A stretch of 64,000 nucleotides of DNA, taken from contig NZ_JACCFO010000001.1 in NCBI RefSeq assembly GCF_013410565.1, positions 4,774,001 through 4,838,000 on the forward strand, given 5' to 3'. This document shows positions 18,462 to 28,293 of this stretch, one piece after another. Origin of the DNA: Streptomonospora nanhaiensis (GTDB lineage Bacteria; Actinomycetota; Actinomycetes; Streptosporangiales; Streptosporangiaceae). Position numbers and translations under genes: made by a program. A model generated the notes under the pieces. It made no database searches. It was not told where the DNA came from and saw nothing but the letters and a program-made list of their open reading frames with translations. Position 1 is the first letter of the stretch; every line of letters starts with the position of its first letter.

Positions 18462-19583
18462 TCAGCGGTCGCGCTTGTAGAAGGGCAGGTCGACGAGGTC
18501 GACCTCTTCGGCCCGCCCGCGCACGTCGACGCTGAACGCGCCCGATGCGGAGTCGAGCGCGGCCTCGACGTAGGCCATGGCGATGGGCGAGCCCAGGGTG
18601 GGCGAGGGCGCGCCGCTGGTCACCACGCCGACCTCGCGGCCGTCGCACAGCACCGGGTTGCCCTTGCGCAGCGGGCGGCGGCCGCGCGCCACCAGGCCCA
18701 CCAGCCGGCGGCGGGGACCGGACCCGGCGGCCGCGGCCAGCGCCGCGCGGCCCACGAAGTCGCCGGGCTTGTCGAGCTTGACCACGCGGCCCAGCCCGGC
18801 CTCGTAGGGGGTGGTGCCGGGGTCGAGTTCGTTGCCGTAGAGCGGCATGCCGGCCTCAAGGCGCAGGGTGTCGCGGGCCGACAGCCCGGCGGGCACCAGG
18901 CCGTGGGGTTCGCCGGCCTCCAGCAGGGCCGCCCACACGGCCGGGGCCTCGGTGCCGGGCGTGAGGAAGATCTCGAAGCCGTCCTCGCCGGTGTAGCCGG
19001 TGCGGGCCAGCAGCGCCGGCCGCCCGGCGACGGTGTGCCGGTAGCCGGCGTAGTACTTGATGGTGTCGAGGTCGGCGTCGGTGAGCGGCGCCAGGACCGC
19101 GGCGGCGGCCGGGCCCTGCACGGCGATCAGCGCGTAGTCGGCCGAGCGGTCCTCGACCCGGGCGTCGAACCCGGCGGCGCGCTCGGTCAGCGCGGCGAGC
19201 ACGGCGGCGGTGTTGGCGGCGTTGGCCACCACCAGGTAGTCGTCATCGGCCAGCCGGTAGACGATGAGGTCGTCCAGCACGCCGCCGTCGGCCGCGGTGA
19301 TCATGGTGTAGCGGGCGCGGCCCACCGCGACCTGCGACAGGTGGCCCACCAGGGCGTAGTCGAGCAGGTCGGCGGCCTGGGCCCCGACGACGTGGATCTC
19401 GCCCATGTGGGAGAGGTCGAACAGCCCGGCGCGCTCGCGTACGGCGGTGTGCTCGGCGCGCTCCCCGGCGTAGCGCAGCGGCATCTCCCAGCCGGCGAAG
19501 TCGACCAGGGTGGCCCCGGCGCGCTGGTGGACCGCGTGCAGCGGTGTGGTGCGGAGTGCGGACCCCTGGTCCGGCGCAGTCAT
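18462..19583 (-). CDS. gcvT: Glycine cleavage system T protein (aminomethyltransferase)
   Basis: A 373-residue THF-dependent aminomethyltransferase that releases ammonia and makes 5,10-methylene-THF from the H-protein-bound intermediate. Motifs are TPLHAVHQRAGATLVDFAGWEMPLRY at the N-terminus, FDLSHMGEI and a mid-region DxDxL-like segment, and the C-terminal barrel with GDFVGRAAL. The start at 19583 follows GGGAGC and matches family length; the frame upstream of it is riboswitch RNA, not protein. gcvP, encoding the large decarboxylase, is absent from the window and must be elsewhere. Confidence 0.97.
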   Translation of the reverse strand: MTAPDQGSALRTTPLHAVHQRAGATLVDFAGWEMPLRYAGERAEHTAVRERAGLFDLSHMGEIHVVGAQAADLLDYALVGHLSQVAVGRARYTMITAADGGVLDDLIVYRLADDDYLVVANAANTAAVLAALTERAAGFDARVEDRSADYALIAVQGPAAAAVLAPLTDADLDTIKYYAGYRHTVAGRPALLARTGYTGEDGFEIFLTPGTEAPAVWAALLEAGEPHGLVPAGLSARDTLRLEAGMPLYGNELDPGTTPYEAGLGRVVKLDKPGDFVGRAALAAAAGSGPRRRLVGLVARGRRPLRKGNPVLCDGREVGVVTSGAPSPTLGSPIAMAYVEAALDSASGAFSVDVRGRAEEVDLVDLPFYKRDR

Positions 19584-19628
19584 GGTCGCTCCCGAGAGGA
19601 TGGACGTCGATTCGACATGGCGCTGCCA

Positions 19629-19818
19629 TCCTCCCCCTCTGTCATCGGAGCCTGAGAGCTTCGCCGCGCGGAACGCGGCTTGCACCTTCGGCGAGGGGCG
19701 CACGCGCCCCTGCTTTCCAGAGTGGTCTCGACCCCGCGGTCCGGCGCGCCTGAGAGGTTCTCTGGGGAGGAATTGCTCCTTCGGCGGCCCGTGCCGGCTG
19801 CACGGACTCTCTCCCGCA
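19629..19818 (-). promoter_or_regulatory. Tandem glycine riboswitch before gcvT
   Basis: On the minus strand the leader shows two aptamers. The first runs from GCGGGAGAG through GCCGAAGGAGCAA, CTCCCC, CTCTCAGGC and ACCGC to ACTCTGGA. The second repeats GCCGAAGGTGCAAG and CTCTCAGGCTC and ends in GACAGAGGGGGAGGA. These are the conserved cores of the gcvT-type glycine riboswitch, in the usual tandem order with a short linker. It ends about 45 nt before the gcvT start. Riboswitches of this class usually turn gcv genes on when glycine is high. Confidence 0.94.
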
Positions 19819-20011
19819 CGGTGTCAGCGACCGCGCCCAGCCTAGCAGCGCGGGTGCGCCGCGAACAGGAGGCACCGTGCTCAGGCCGCGCGGGCGGGGC
19901 GCCGACCAGGGCCGAGGCGCCCGGGAGCGCGCCGGCGGACGCGTGTCAGGTCGCCGCGCGGACGTGCGGCCGGGGCGCGGCCGGGCCTGGGCCGTGCCCC
20001 GGCGGCGGGGG

Positions 20012-21067
20012 TCAGGCCGCGCGGCGCTTGCGGACCGCCTCGGCGAGTCCGCCCAGGACCTGCTCGGTGGTGCCCCAGCCCATGCACTTGTCGGTGATGG
20101 AGCGGCCGTAGACGAGCTGGGCGGGGTCGCCGAGCTTCTGCGCGCCCTCCTCGATGAAGCTCTCCAGCATCACGCCGATGATCCCGCGCTCGCCGCCGGC
20201 GACCTGCGCGGCGATCGACTCGGCCACCCCGGGCTGGCGGGTGTGGTCCTTGCCGCTGTTGGCGTGGCTGGCGTCGATCATGACCCGGCGGGGCAGCCCG
20301 GAGCCCTCGACGACGTCGAGGGCGGCGGCCACGCTGTCGGGGCCGTAGTTGGGGCCGCTGCGCCCGCCGCGCAGGATCACGTGGCAGTCGGGGTTGCCCT
20401 CGGTGACCACGACCGAGCCCTGGCCGGCGGGGTCGACGCCGAAGAAGGTGTGGGAGGCCGCCGCGGCGCCGCAGGCGTCGACGGCCACCTGGACGTCGCC
20501 GTCGGTGCCGTTCTTGAAGCCGACCGGCATGCTCAGGCCGCTGCTCAGCTGGCGGTGCACCTGGCTCTCGGTGGTGCGGGCGCCGATGGCGCCCCAGGCC
20601 ACGGCGTCGGCGATGTACTGCGGCGTGATGGGGTCGAGGAACTCGGTGCCGGCCGGGACGCCGATGGAGCCGATGTCCAGCAGCAGCTTGCGCGCGGTGC
20701 GCAGGCCCCGGTGGACGTCGTAACTCTCGTCGAGGCCGGGGTCGTTGATGAGCCCCTTCCAGCCCAGCGTGGTGCGCGGCTTCTCGAAGTACACCCGCAT
20801 GACCAGGCAGAGGTCCTCGCTGAGCGCGGGGCTGATCGCCTTGAGGCGCTGGGCGTAGTCGAGGGCGGCCTCGGGGTCGTGCACCGAGCAGGGCCCGACG
20901 ATGACCAGGAGGCGGTCGTCGGAGCCGTCGAGCACGCGCTTGACCTCGGCGCGGGCGTCCTCGACCAGGGCGGCGCGCTCGGGGCCCATGGGGAGTTCGG
21001 CGAGCAGGTCCTGGGGCGCGATCAGCGGCTGGTAGCTGACGACCCGGGTGTCATTGGTGTTGGCCAT
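20012..21067 (-). CDS. 3-deoxy-7-phosphoheptulonate synthase, class I (AroF/G/H type)
   Basis: A 351-residue DAHP synthase joining phosphoenolpyruvate and erythrose 4-phosphate, the first shikimate-pathway step. Class I signatures are IVGPCSVHDPEAALDYA, MRVYFEKPRTTLGWKGL, AWGAIGARTTESQVHRQ, GFKNGTDG, HVILRGG and MIDASHANSGKDH, covering the metal-binding Cys, His, Glu and Asp. Most high-GC actinomycetes rely on class II (plant-like) enzymes, so this E. coli-like type may be a second, differently regulated isoenzyme. No other aromatic or secondary-metabolism gene adjoins. The ATG at 21067 is where homology starts; the 180 nt after the gene up to the riboswitch hold no gene. Confidence 0.95.
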   Translation of the reverse strand: MANTNDTRVVSYQPLIAPQDLLAELPMGPERAALVEDARAEVKRVLDGSDDRLLVIVGPCSVHDPEAALDYAQRLKAISPALSEDLCLVMRVYFEKPRTTLGWKGLINDPGLDESYDVHRGLRTARKLLLDIGSIGVPAGTEFLDPITPQYIADAVAWGAIGARTTESQVHRQLSSGLSMPVGFKNGTDGDVQVAVDACGAAAASHTFFGVDPAGQGSVVVTEGNPDCHVILRGGRSGPNYGPDSVAAALDVVEGSGLPRRVMIDASHANSGKDHTRQPGVAESIAAQVAGGERGIIGVMLESFIEEGAQKLGDPAQLVYGRSITDKCMGWGTTEQVLGGLAEAVRKRRAA

Positions 21068-22561
<1,494 letters not shown>

Positions 22562-22562
22562 G

Positions 22563-22587
22563 GGCCGGCCCCCCGCCGGGGCCGGCC
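22563..22587 (+). terminator. Terminator of the iminopeptidase gene
   Basis: GGCCGGCCCC-CCGCC-GGGGCCGGCC, a perfect 10-bp stem starting 2 nt after the stop codon. Confidence 0.75.
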
Positions 22588-22656
22588 GCCCGGGGCTAGG
22601 CTCGGGCGCGGGCCCGCGGCACGCGGACCCGCCGCGCGGAGCGAGGAGGACCACAC

Positions 22657-22848
22657 ATGCGTGTCACCGTCGACTACGACCTGTGCGAGAGCAACGCCGT
22701 CTGCATGGGGATCGCGCCCGAGGTGTTCGAGGTGCGCGACGACGACTACCTCTACGTGCTCCAGGAGGAGCCGGCGGCCGAGCTGGGCCCCCGGGTCGAG
22801 GAGGCCGCCCGCATGTGCCCGAAGCAGGCCATCAGGCTGGAGGGCTGA
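22657..22848 (+). CDS. Single-cluster ferredoxin, [3Fe-4S] type
   Basis: A 63-residue electron carrier. The cysteine pattern is Cys10-x5-Cys16...Cys54-Pro, with only three ligands (CESNAVCM and RMCPKQAI), which is typical of [3Fe-4S] ferredoxins that feed cytochromes P450 in actinomycetes. GAGGAGG lies before the ATG and TAGGCT (22597-22602) is a fitting -10 box. No P450 gene lies in the window. Its 3' end overlaps by 17 nt with the convergent reductase gene, its probable electron donor. Confidence 0.93.
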   Translation: MRVTVDYDLCESNAVCMGIAPEVFEVRDDDYLYVLQEEPAAELGPRVEEAARMCPKQAIRLEG

Positions 22849-24040
22849 CCTCGGCCAGCGCGGCCGCCCAGGTGGTGGGCTCGGCCAGCAGCCGCCGGTA
22901 GCGCATCACCTTGGGCGTGGAGCGCAGACCCAGCACGCCCACCAGCATCCCGTCCCGGCCGAGGAACGCGACGAACTTGCGGTCCTCGGCCGAGCCGTGC
23001 ACGACCTCGACGGTGTCGGCCGGCGCCGCCTGGCCCAGCAGTTGGATCTTCATGCCGTACTGGTCGGACCAGAAGTAGGGCACCGGCGTGAACGCCTGGC
23101 GGGCGCCCTCGCCGGCGAGCAGGTTGCGCGCGGCCACGCCCGCCTGCTCGCCGGCGTTGGTCCAGTGCTCCAGGCGGATCCGCCCGCCGTAGCGCGGGTG
23201 CGGCCAGTTGGCGAGGTCGCCGGCCGCGTAGACCCCGGGCACCGAGGTGGCGCAGTACTCGTCGCAGAGCACGCCGCCCGCGCCCGGGGCCAGGGCCACG
23301 CCCGACCCCGCCAGCCACTCGGTGTTGGGCAGCGCGCCCAGGCCGGCCACCACCAGGGACGCCTCGATCGCCGTGCCGTCGGCGAGCCGCACCCGGCGGA
23401 CCCGGTCGTCGCCCTCGAACCCGGCGACCCCCACCCCCAGGCGGAGGTCGACCTTGTTGTCGCGGTGCAGTTCGGTGAAGACCCGGCCGACACGGGGGTC
23501 GATCACCCGGGTCAGCGGCGTGGGGGCGGCCTCCACCAGGGTGACCGCCAGCCCGGCCGTGCGCGCGCTGGCCGCGACCTCGGCGCCGACGAACCCGGCG
23601 CCCACCACCACGATCCGCTCGTGCTCGGCGAAGGCGGCGCGCACCGCCGCCGCGTCCTCGGCGGTGCGCAGCACGTGCACGCCCGCCAGGCCGGTGGCGG
23701 GGCGGCGGGCGCGGGCGCCGGTGGCGATCACCACCCCGTCGGCGCGCACCGAGGAGCCGTCGTCCAGGTCCAGGGCGCGCTCGCCCGGGCGCAGCGCCAC
23801 GGCGGCCCGGCCCAGCCGCAGGTCCAGCGCGAGCGCGTCCAGTTCGGCGTCCTGGCGCAGGTCCAGGGTCGCGGGCGCGCCCTTGCCGGTCAGGAACTCC
23901 TTGGACAGCGGCGGCCGGGAGTAGGGGCGGCGGGGCTCGTCGCCGACCAGGGTGAGGCGGCCGTCGAACCCGGCCTCGCGCAGGGCCTCGGCGGCGTGCA
24001 GACCCGCCATTCCCGCGCCGGCGATGACGATGTCGCGCAT
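22832..24040 (-). CDS. FAD-dependent ferredoxin reductase-like oxidoreductase
   Basis: A 402-residue two-dinucleotide-domain flavoprotein of the putidaredoxin-reductase type. FAD-binding GAGMAGLHAAEALREAGFDG lies at the N-terminus, the NAD(P)H-binding GAGFVGAEVAASARTAGLAVT near 155-175, an ATG motif (VVIATGARAR) and the FAD-ribityl motif GVYAAGDLANW (about 270-280). The C-terminal reductase domain contains the aromatic region FWSDQYGMKIQLLG. It probably passes electrons from NAD(P)H to the convergent ferredoxin and onward to a P450 or other monooxygenase encoded elsewhere. Confidence 0.92.
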   Translation of the reverse strand: MRDIVIAGAGMAGLHAAEALREAGFDGRLTLVGDEPRRPYSRPPLSKEFLTGKGAPATLDLRQDAELDALALDLRLGRAAVALRPGERALDLDDGSSVRADGVVIATGARARRPATGLAGVHVLRTAEDAAAVRAAFAEHERIVVVGAGFVGAEVAASARTAGLAVTLVEAAPTPLTRVIDPRVGRVFTELHRDNKVDLRLGVGVAGFEGDDRVRRVRLADGTAIEASLVVAGLGALPNTEWLAGSGVALAPGAGGVLCDEYCATSVPGVYAAGDLANWPHPRYGGRIRLEHWTNAGEQAGVAARNLLAGEGARQAFTPVPYFWSDQYGMKIQLLGQAAPADTVEVVHGSAEDRKFVAFLGRDGMLVGVLGLRSTPKVMRYRRLLAEPTTWAAALAEVSPPA

Positions 24041-24142
24041 GCTCCGCCCTTCGTGTGGTCCGCGCGCCGCGGCGGGCGCGCGGGAGTCGTCGTTGGCGCC
24101 AACAGCGCCGCGACCGCGCCGATTCCCCGCCGGGAGCGGGTT

Positions 24143-25120
24143 TCAGCCGCGCGCCTCGGGCAGCGGGCGGACGCCGCCCACGGGCGCGCCGCCGCCCAGG
24201 ACCTCGGCCTCCAGCATGTCCTGCACGGGCGCGACGTCCACCCCCAGCGCGGCGAGCGCGGTGAGGCCGGCCATGGTGCGCGCGCGGCCCAGCGGGTCGC
24301 CGTCGCTCATCTTGACCGCCACCGCCTCGCCGGTGGGCGCGGCGAGCGCGATGACGCCCTCGGCGCCGATCTTGGAGACGAGCCCGGGCAGGGCGCGCAT
24401 CAGCCGGGTGTCGTCGCGGCGCTCGCCGGCCACGTACTCGGGGTGGGCGCGCATGGCGGCCAGGACGCGGCCCTCGGGGCCGCCGCCGTCGGCGCGGGTC
24501 ATGGCGCTCAGGCCCCGCGCGAGTCCGAGCAGCGACACCGCCAGCTGCGGCGCGCCGCAGCCGTCGACGGCGGTGTGGGCGACCGGCTCGCCGCACAGCT
24601 CCTCGATCGCCGACCGCACCGCCTGCTGCACGGGGTGGTCGGGCGCCAGGTAGCCGGCGGTGTCCCAGCCCCGGGCCACGCAGGCGGCCAGCATGGCGGC
24701 GTGCTTGCCCGAGCAGTTCATCAGCACGCGGGCGGGCCCGCCGCCCGAGCGCAGCAGGCGGTCGCGCTCGTGGCGGTCCAGCGGCCACTCGGCCGGGCAG
24801 CCCAGGTCGTCCTCTGACAGGCCCGAGGCCGCCAGGGTCGCGCGCACGAGGTCGGCGTGGCGCTGCTCGCCGCTGTGGCTGCCCGCGGCGATGGCCACCT
24901 GCGGGCCGTGCAGCGGCGCGCCCGCCCGCAGCGCGGCCGCGGCCTGGAAGGGCTTGGCCGCCGAGCGCGGCAGCATGGGCGCGGCGACGTCGCCGCGGGC
25001 GTAGCCGATCTCACCCGAGGCGGTGAGCCCCACGACGGCCCCGTAGTGGACGCCCTCGCGAAAGCCCGAGCGGACCACCTCGACCAGGGGGACGTAGGGC
25101 GGCGGCGCGGTCTCGGGCAT
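24143..25120 (-). CDS. Asparaginase, Rhizobium etli type (AnsA/PF06089-like)
   Basis: A 325-residue protein of the asparaginase II family first known from Rhizobium, unrelated to the E. coli type. Conserved blocks are GDVAAPMLPRSAAKPFQA, the catalytic-region AAGSHSGEQRHADLV, LMNCSGKHAAMLAACVARGW with a paired Cys/Lys, the VDGCGAPQLAVSL cysteine, and VSKIGAEGVIAL. It hydrolyses asparagine to aspartate and ammonia. It has its own promoter region toward the divergent exonuclease gene; no ans regulator adjoins. Confidence 0.93.
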   Translation of the reverse strand: MPETAPPPYVPLVEVVRSGFREGVHYGAVVGLTASGEIGYARGDVAAPMLPRSAAKPFQAAAALRAGAPLHGPQVAIAAGSHSGEQRHADLVRATLAASGLSEDDLGCPAEWPLDRHERDRLLRSGGGPARVLMNCSGKHAAMLAACVARGWDTAGYLAPDHPVQQAVRSAIEELCGEPVAHTAVDGCGAPQLAVSLLGLARGLSAMTRADGGGPEGRVLAAMRAHPEYVAGERRDDTRLMRALPGLVSKIGAEGVIALAAPTGEAVAVKMSDGDPLGRARTMAGLTALAALGVDVAPVQDMLEAEVLGGGAPVGGVRPLPEARG

Positions 25121-25278
25121 GGGTACTCCTCACAGGTCGGGGTGGAAACCGGGGGGCCGGGACGGGTCAACGCGCGCGGCGGCCGGGGTCTTCCCGGGCG
25201 GGCCGCGGCGCCGGGCCGTCGAAGCCGTCTGGGCCATGGTGGCGCATGCCGCCCGGACCGCGCCCGCCGCCTCTGGCA

Positions 25279-25315
25279 TAGGGTCGGCCCGGTGGGACAC
25301 CACCGCCGCGAGTGA
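25279..25315 (+). promoter_or_regulatory. -10 box with a possible leaderless 7-codon ORF before the exonuclease gene
   Basis: TAGGGT (25279-25284) is followed after exactly 7 nt by GTG (25292), the spacing of actinobacterial leaderless genes. This reads GTG-GGA-CAC-CAC-CGC-CGC-GAG-TGA (VGHHRRE). The exonuclease ATG lies 12 nt after the stop. It may be a translated leader peptide or simply the promoter. Confidence 0.4.
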
Positions 25316-25327
25316 CGCAGACGGGGG

Positions 25328-26281
25328 ATGGGCGACGTGCTGGAGACCGAACCGGACTTCGGGCGGGTGCTCCGGATGGGCGGGCTGACCCGCCACCGGC
25401 GCGGGCCGGCCGAGGCACGCGACCTGGAGTACGCGGTCGTCGACGTCGAGACCACGGGCCTGGACCCGCGCGAGGGGGCGCGGGTCTGCGAGATCGCCGT
25501 GGTCCGCATGCGCGGCGACGGCGCGGTGCTGCGCGAGTTCAGCACCCTGGTGGACCCCGGGGTGCCCCTGGCCGGGCAGGAGTTCCACGGCATCGGCGCC
25601 GGCGACGTGGTGGGCGCGCCCAAGGCCGCCGAACTGGTCGACGTGCTGGCGGAGCTGTTCAGCGGAGCGGTCGTCACCGGGCACAACCTCGACTTCGAGG
25701 GCCGGTTCCTGGCGGCGGAGTTCCTCCCGGCCGGCCTGCCCGGCGGCCTGCCGGGGCTGTGCACCCTGCGGGCGCTGCGCGCGCAGGTGGACCTGCCGCG
25801 CTACTCGCTGCCCCGCGCCAGCCACGCCCTGGGCGGGCACTGGCCCACCGGGCAGCACACCGCGCTGGGCGACGCCCGGGCCTGCGCCCAACTGCTGGCC
25901 GAACTGCTGGCCAACGCGCCGGGGCCGCTGCGCTACACCGGGCCCCGGCCCGAGCCGCTGGACTTCCCGCGCCGGGGGCGCGCCACCTACAAGACCCGCA
26001 CGGCCTGGAGCGGGTCCGACGGCGCGCGGGCGGCCCGGCCGCATCCCGAGCGGCCGCCGGCGCCGTGGCCGCACCGCTGGCGGGAGCTGGAACTGGACTT
26101 CCGGGCGTGCGGCGGCCGGTTCGACGCCGACGAGCGCGCGGCGGCCGAGCGGGCGGCCGGGCAGCGCGCGCTGGCCCGCGACGCGGTGGCGGGCGCGGCG
26201 GTGCTCACCGGTGTGCTGGCGGCCGCCGGCGCGGCGCGCCAGGCGGAGCGGCGGCTGCGCCGGCTCGTGGGGCGCGGCTGA
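25328..26281 (+). CDS. DEDDh-family 3'-5' exonuclease (DnaQ-like)
   Basis: A 317-residue protein. The exonuclease domain covers about 30-200: Exo I DVETTGLD (near 38), Exo II GHNLDFEGRF (near 118) and Exo III HTALGDARA (near 178), so all four acidic residues and the His are present. The C-terminal 110 residues are Ala/Arg-rich, with DFRACGGRFDADERAAAERAA, and of unknown fold. It is not fused to a polymerase. It could act in proofreading, repair or RNA turnover. GGGGG precedes the ATG. Other members of this group are actinomycete-specific. Confidence 0.9.
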   Translation: MGDVLETEPDFGRVLRMGGLTRHRRGPAEARDLEYAVVDVETTGLDPREGARVCEIAVVRMRGDGAVLREFSTLVDPGVPLAGQEFHGIGAGDVVGAPKAAELVDVLAELFSGAVVTGHNLDFEGRFLAAEFLPAGLPGGLPGLCTLRALRAQVDLPRYSLPRASHALGGHWPTGQHTALGDARACAQLLAELLANAPGPLRYTGPRPEPLDFPRRGRATYKTRTAWSGSDGARAARPHPERPPAPWPHRWRELELDFRACGGRFDADERAAAERAAGQRALARDAVAGAAVLTGVLAAAGAARQAERRLRRLVGRG

Positions 26282-26303
26282 GGCACCCGCGGCCGGCCCC
26301 GCC

Positions 26304-26498
26304 TCACACCCCTGACAGCGCCAGGAAGAACGCGATGATCAGCGCGCTGCCGCCGACCGTGGTGAGGGTCGCGCGCCCGGCCTCGGTGAGTCGGGCGGGC
26401 ACGAGCTGGGGCGACCACGCCGGCTGGAACCGGGGCACGCGGTTGAACACGGCGATGGCGACCAGGGCGGCGCCGAGGAGGATCAGCAGTATGGACAC
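26304..26498 (-). CDS. Small two-helix membrane protein, unknown function
   Basis: A 64-residue hypothetical protein with two hydrophobic helices (about 3-20 and 44-62) joined by a polar loop with FQPAWSPQLVPARLTEAGR. The coding pattern (GC at third positions) is good. It is convergent with the exonuclease gene, 22 nt apart, and stands alone. No function can be assigned. Confidence 0.65.
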   Translation of the reverse strand: MSILLILLGAALVAIAVFNRVPRFQPAWSPQLVPARLTEAGRATLTTVGGSALIIAFFLALSGV

Positions 26499-26613
26499 CG
26501 GGCGGCCCTTCCGGGGAGAACAGGCTGCTATGGAGCCCGATTCTGCCGCACCGCGGGCGCTGCCGCGCGTCGGATCCGGCCTCGCGGCAGGTTAGGGGCG
26601 CGCCGCAATCACC

Positions 26614-27234
26614 TCACGTGAGCGGCGGTGCCGCCGTGTCGCCCTGGCGCAGGGCGCGCAGCGTGAACCCGGCCACCAGGCGGTGCGCCTCGTGCGGGGT
26701 GGTCTCGCCGCGCTGGAGCGGCACCCGCTGGGCGCCGACCATGGCGAGGATGAGGCGGGCCACCGGCTCGACCGGAACCGGCGCGAACTCCCCGGCCGCC
26801 ACCCCGGCGCGCAGGATCTCGTCGAGCAGGGCGTGCATGGGCGCCACGTGGTCGGCCAGGGCCTGGTAGGCGTCGGGGCCCAGGCTGGCGCCCAGCTCGC
26901 CCGCCGCCGGGTGGGGGTGCTCGGCCAGGCCGTCGAGCTGGAAGCGGATGAAGGCGTCGAGCCGGTCGGCGGCGGAGGCGTCGCCGGCCAGTTCGCGGCG
27001 GTAGCGCTCCACGAACCCGCTGGTGACCCGCTCGGTGAAGGCCAGCAGCAGAGCGGGCTTGTCGGGGAAGTAGTTGTAGAGCGCGGTGCGGGTGATGCCC
27101 GCCTCGGCGGCGACCTCGGTCATGGAGATCTCGTCGATGCCCTGCACGCGGGTGAGCGCGGCGACGGCGTCGAGGATGCGCTCGCGGGTCTGCGCGCGGT
27201 GCGCCGCGATGGTGGGCGCGGAGATCTTGGGCAT
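26614..27234 (-). CDS. TetR-family transcriptional regulator
   Basis: A 206-residue repressor. The N-terminal helix-turn-helix is at about 14-60 (TRERILDAVAALTRVQGIDEISMTEVAAEAGITRTALYNYFPDKPALL); the C-terminal ligand domain shows the FIRFQLDGLAEHP segment typical of a TetR_C subgroup. It lies 72 nt behind the heme oxygenase gene on the same strand, probably in one operon, and may control it. The ligand is unknown. Confidence 0.93.
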   Translation of the reverse strand: MPKISAPTIAAHRAQTRERILDAVAALTRVQGIDEISMTEVAAEAGITRTALYNYFPDKPALLLAFTERVTSGFVERYRRELAGDASAADRLDAFIRFQLDGLAEHPHPAAGELGASLGPDAYQALADHVAPMHALLDEILRAGVAAGEFAPVPVEPVARLILAMVGAQRVPLQRGETTPHEAHRLVAGFTLRALRQGDTAAPPLT

Positions 27235-27306
27235 GGCCCCTATGGTCGCACGCGGTGACCGCGCCGGGCGGCGGTTGTGCCGCGGCGCCGCCCGGCGCGG
27301 GCCTGT

Positions 27307-27999
27307 TCAGGCGGCGCGCCCGCCGGCGTGGGTGCGGCCGAGGTCGGCCAGCACCTCGGCGTTGAGCCGGTAGGCCAGGCGGGTCTCGGCGACGACCCGG
27401 CGCCGGGCGGCGGCGTCGAGGTCCAGTTCGTCCAGCCGGCGGCGGTAGCCGTCCTTGAAGCGCAGCAGGCTGCCCAGTCCGGGGAAGTCGAAGAACGCGG
27501 TGCCGGAGTCGGCGTCAATTCCGTAGGCGCGTTCGGCGGCCCGGCGGAGGAACCGCCCGCCGGAGAGGTCGCCCATGTAGCGGGTGTAGTGGTGGGCCAC
27601 GTACCGGGCGGGGTCGGCGGCGGTGCCCTCGATCCGGGCGGTGTAGGCGCGCGTGGGCGGGGTGGGAAAGACGCGGTCGCGCCAGTCGGGGCCGTAGAGG
27701 GCGGTGAGGTCGCGGTGCAGGGCGGGGACCCGGCTCAGGGCCGGGAAGTGGATTCGCCCGGCGAGGGGGTCCTCGGCCAGGGTCCGGCCGACCTCCTCCA
27801 GCGCCGCGTAGACGAAGTGGTGCTGGGCGAGCATCGCGGCGTAGGCGGCGCGCGGCAGGGTGCCGTCGAGCAGCGCCTGGACGAACCCCTGCTGCTCGGC
27901 GTCGCCGTGGTCGCTCCAGGTGGCCTGGCGCAGCTCCGTGGAGAAGGGGGTCTGCTCGGTGTCGGGGGTGGGGTTGGCGTCGACGGGATTTGCGGGCAC
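27307..27999 (-). CDS. hmuO: Biliverdin-producing heme oxygenase
   Basis: A 230-residue enzyme that opens heme to biliverdin, CO and free iron. The proximal His sits in the N-terminal helix (TWSDHGDAEQQGF, near residue 33), and the distal-helix glycines in YTRYMGDLSGGRFL (about 140-152). FVYAALEEV is also typical. The GTG start at 27999 has AAAGGAGG; the first 18 codons of the open frame beyond it are not conserved. Function is probably iron release from heme. No heme importer is adjacent and no clear iron box is seen upstream, so regulation may be by the TetR downstream. Confidence 0.94.
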   Translation of the reverse strand: MPANPVDANPTPDTEQTPFSTELRQATWSDHGDAEQQGFVQALLDGTLPRAAYAAMLAQHHFVYAALEEVGRTLAEDPLAGRIHFPALSRVPALHRDLTALYGPDWRDRVFPTPPTRAYTARIEGTAADPARYVAHHYTRYMGDLSGGRFLRRAAERAYGIDADSGTAFFDFPGLGSLLRFKDGYRRRLDELDLDAAARRRVVAETRLAYRLNAEVLADLGRTHAGGRAA

Positions 28000-28293
28000 A
28001 CGCCCTCCTTTGTCGCCTTTGCCGCTCCGGCTTTTTCGACATGATGTCAGCATGAGGCGCGGCCATCAAGGGTCGAGATGACGGCGTGTCAGAAAACGGC
28101 GGGGGGAAGCCGGGTAGCCTGGTAAGGCACACGGGTGCGACCAGGCGCCCCAGGATTCGGGTCAGCCCCCCAACCCCTCGTTCGATGTCTCTCGTGCAAT
28201 CCCGCTGGCGACACTCCGTGCCGGGCGATTATCGTTTGACTGCCGCAACGGCTGACGACGCTCCCCGCGCACCGGTCGACGTAGAGGCGATGT

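Noticed and set aside
28100-28125. Possible iron box near the heme oxygenase promoter (GGTAGCCTGGTAAGGC).
   Set aside because: The half-sites are in the wrong order for the DtxR/IdeR consensus.
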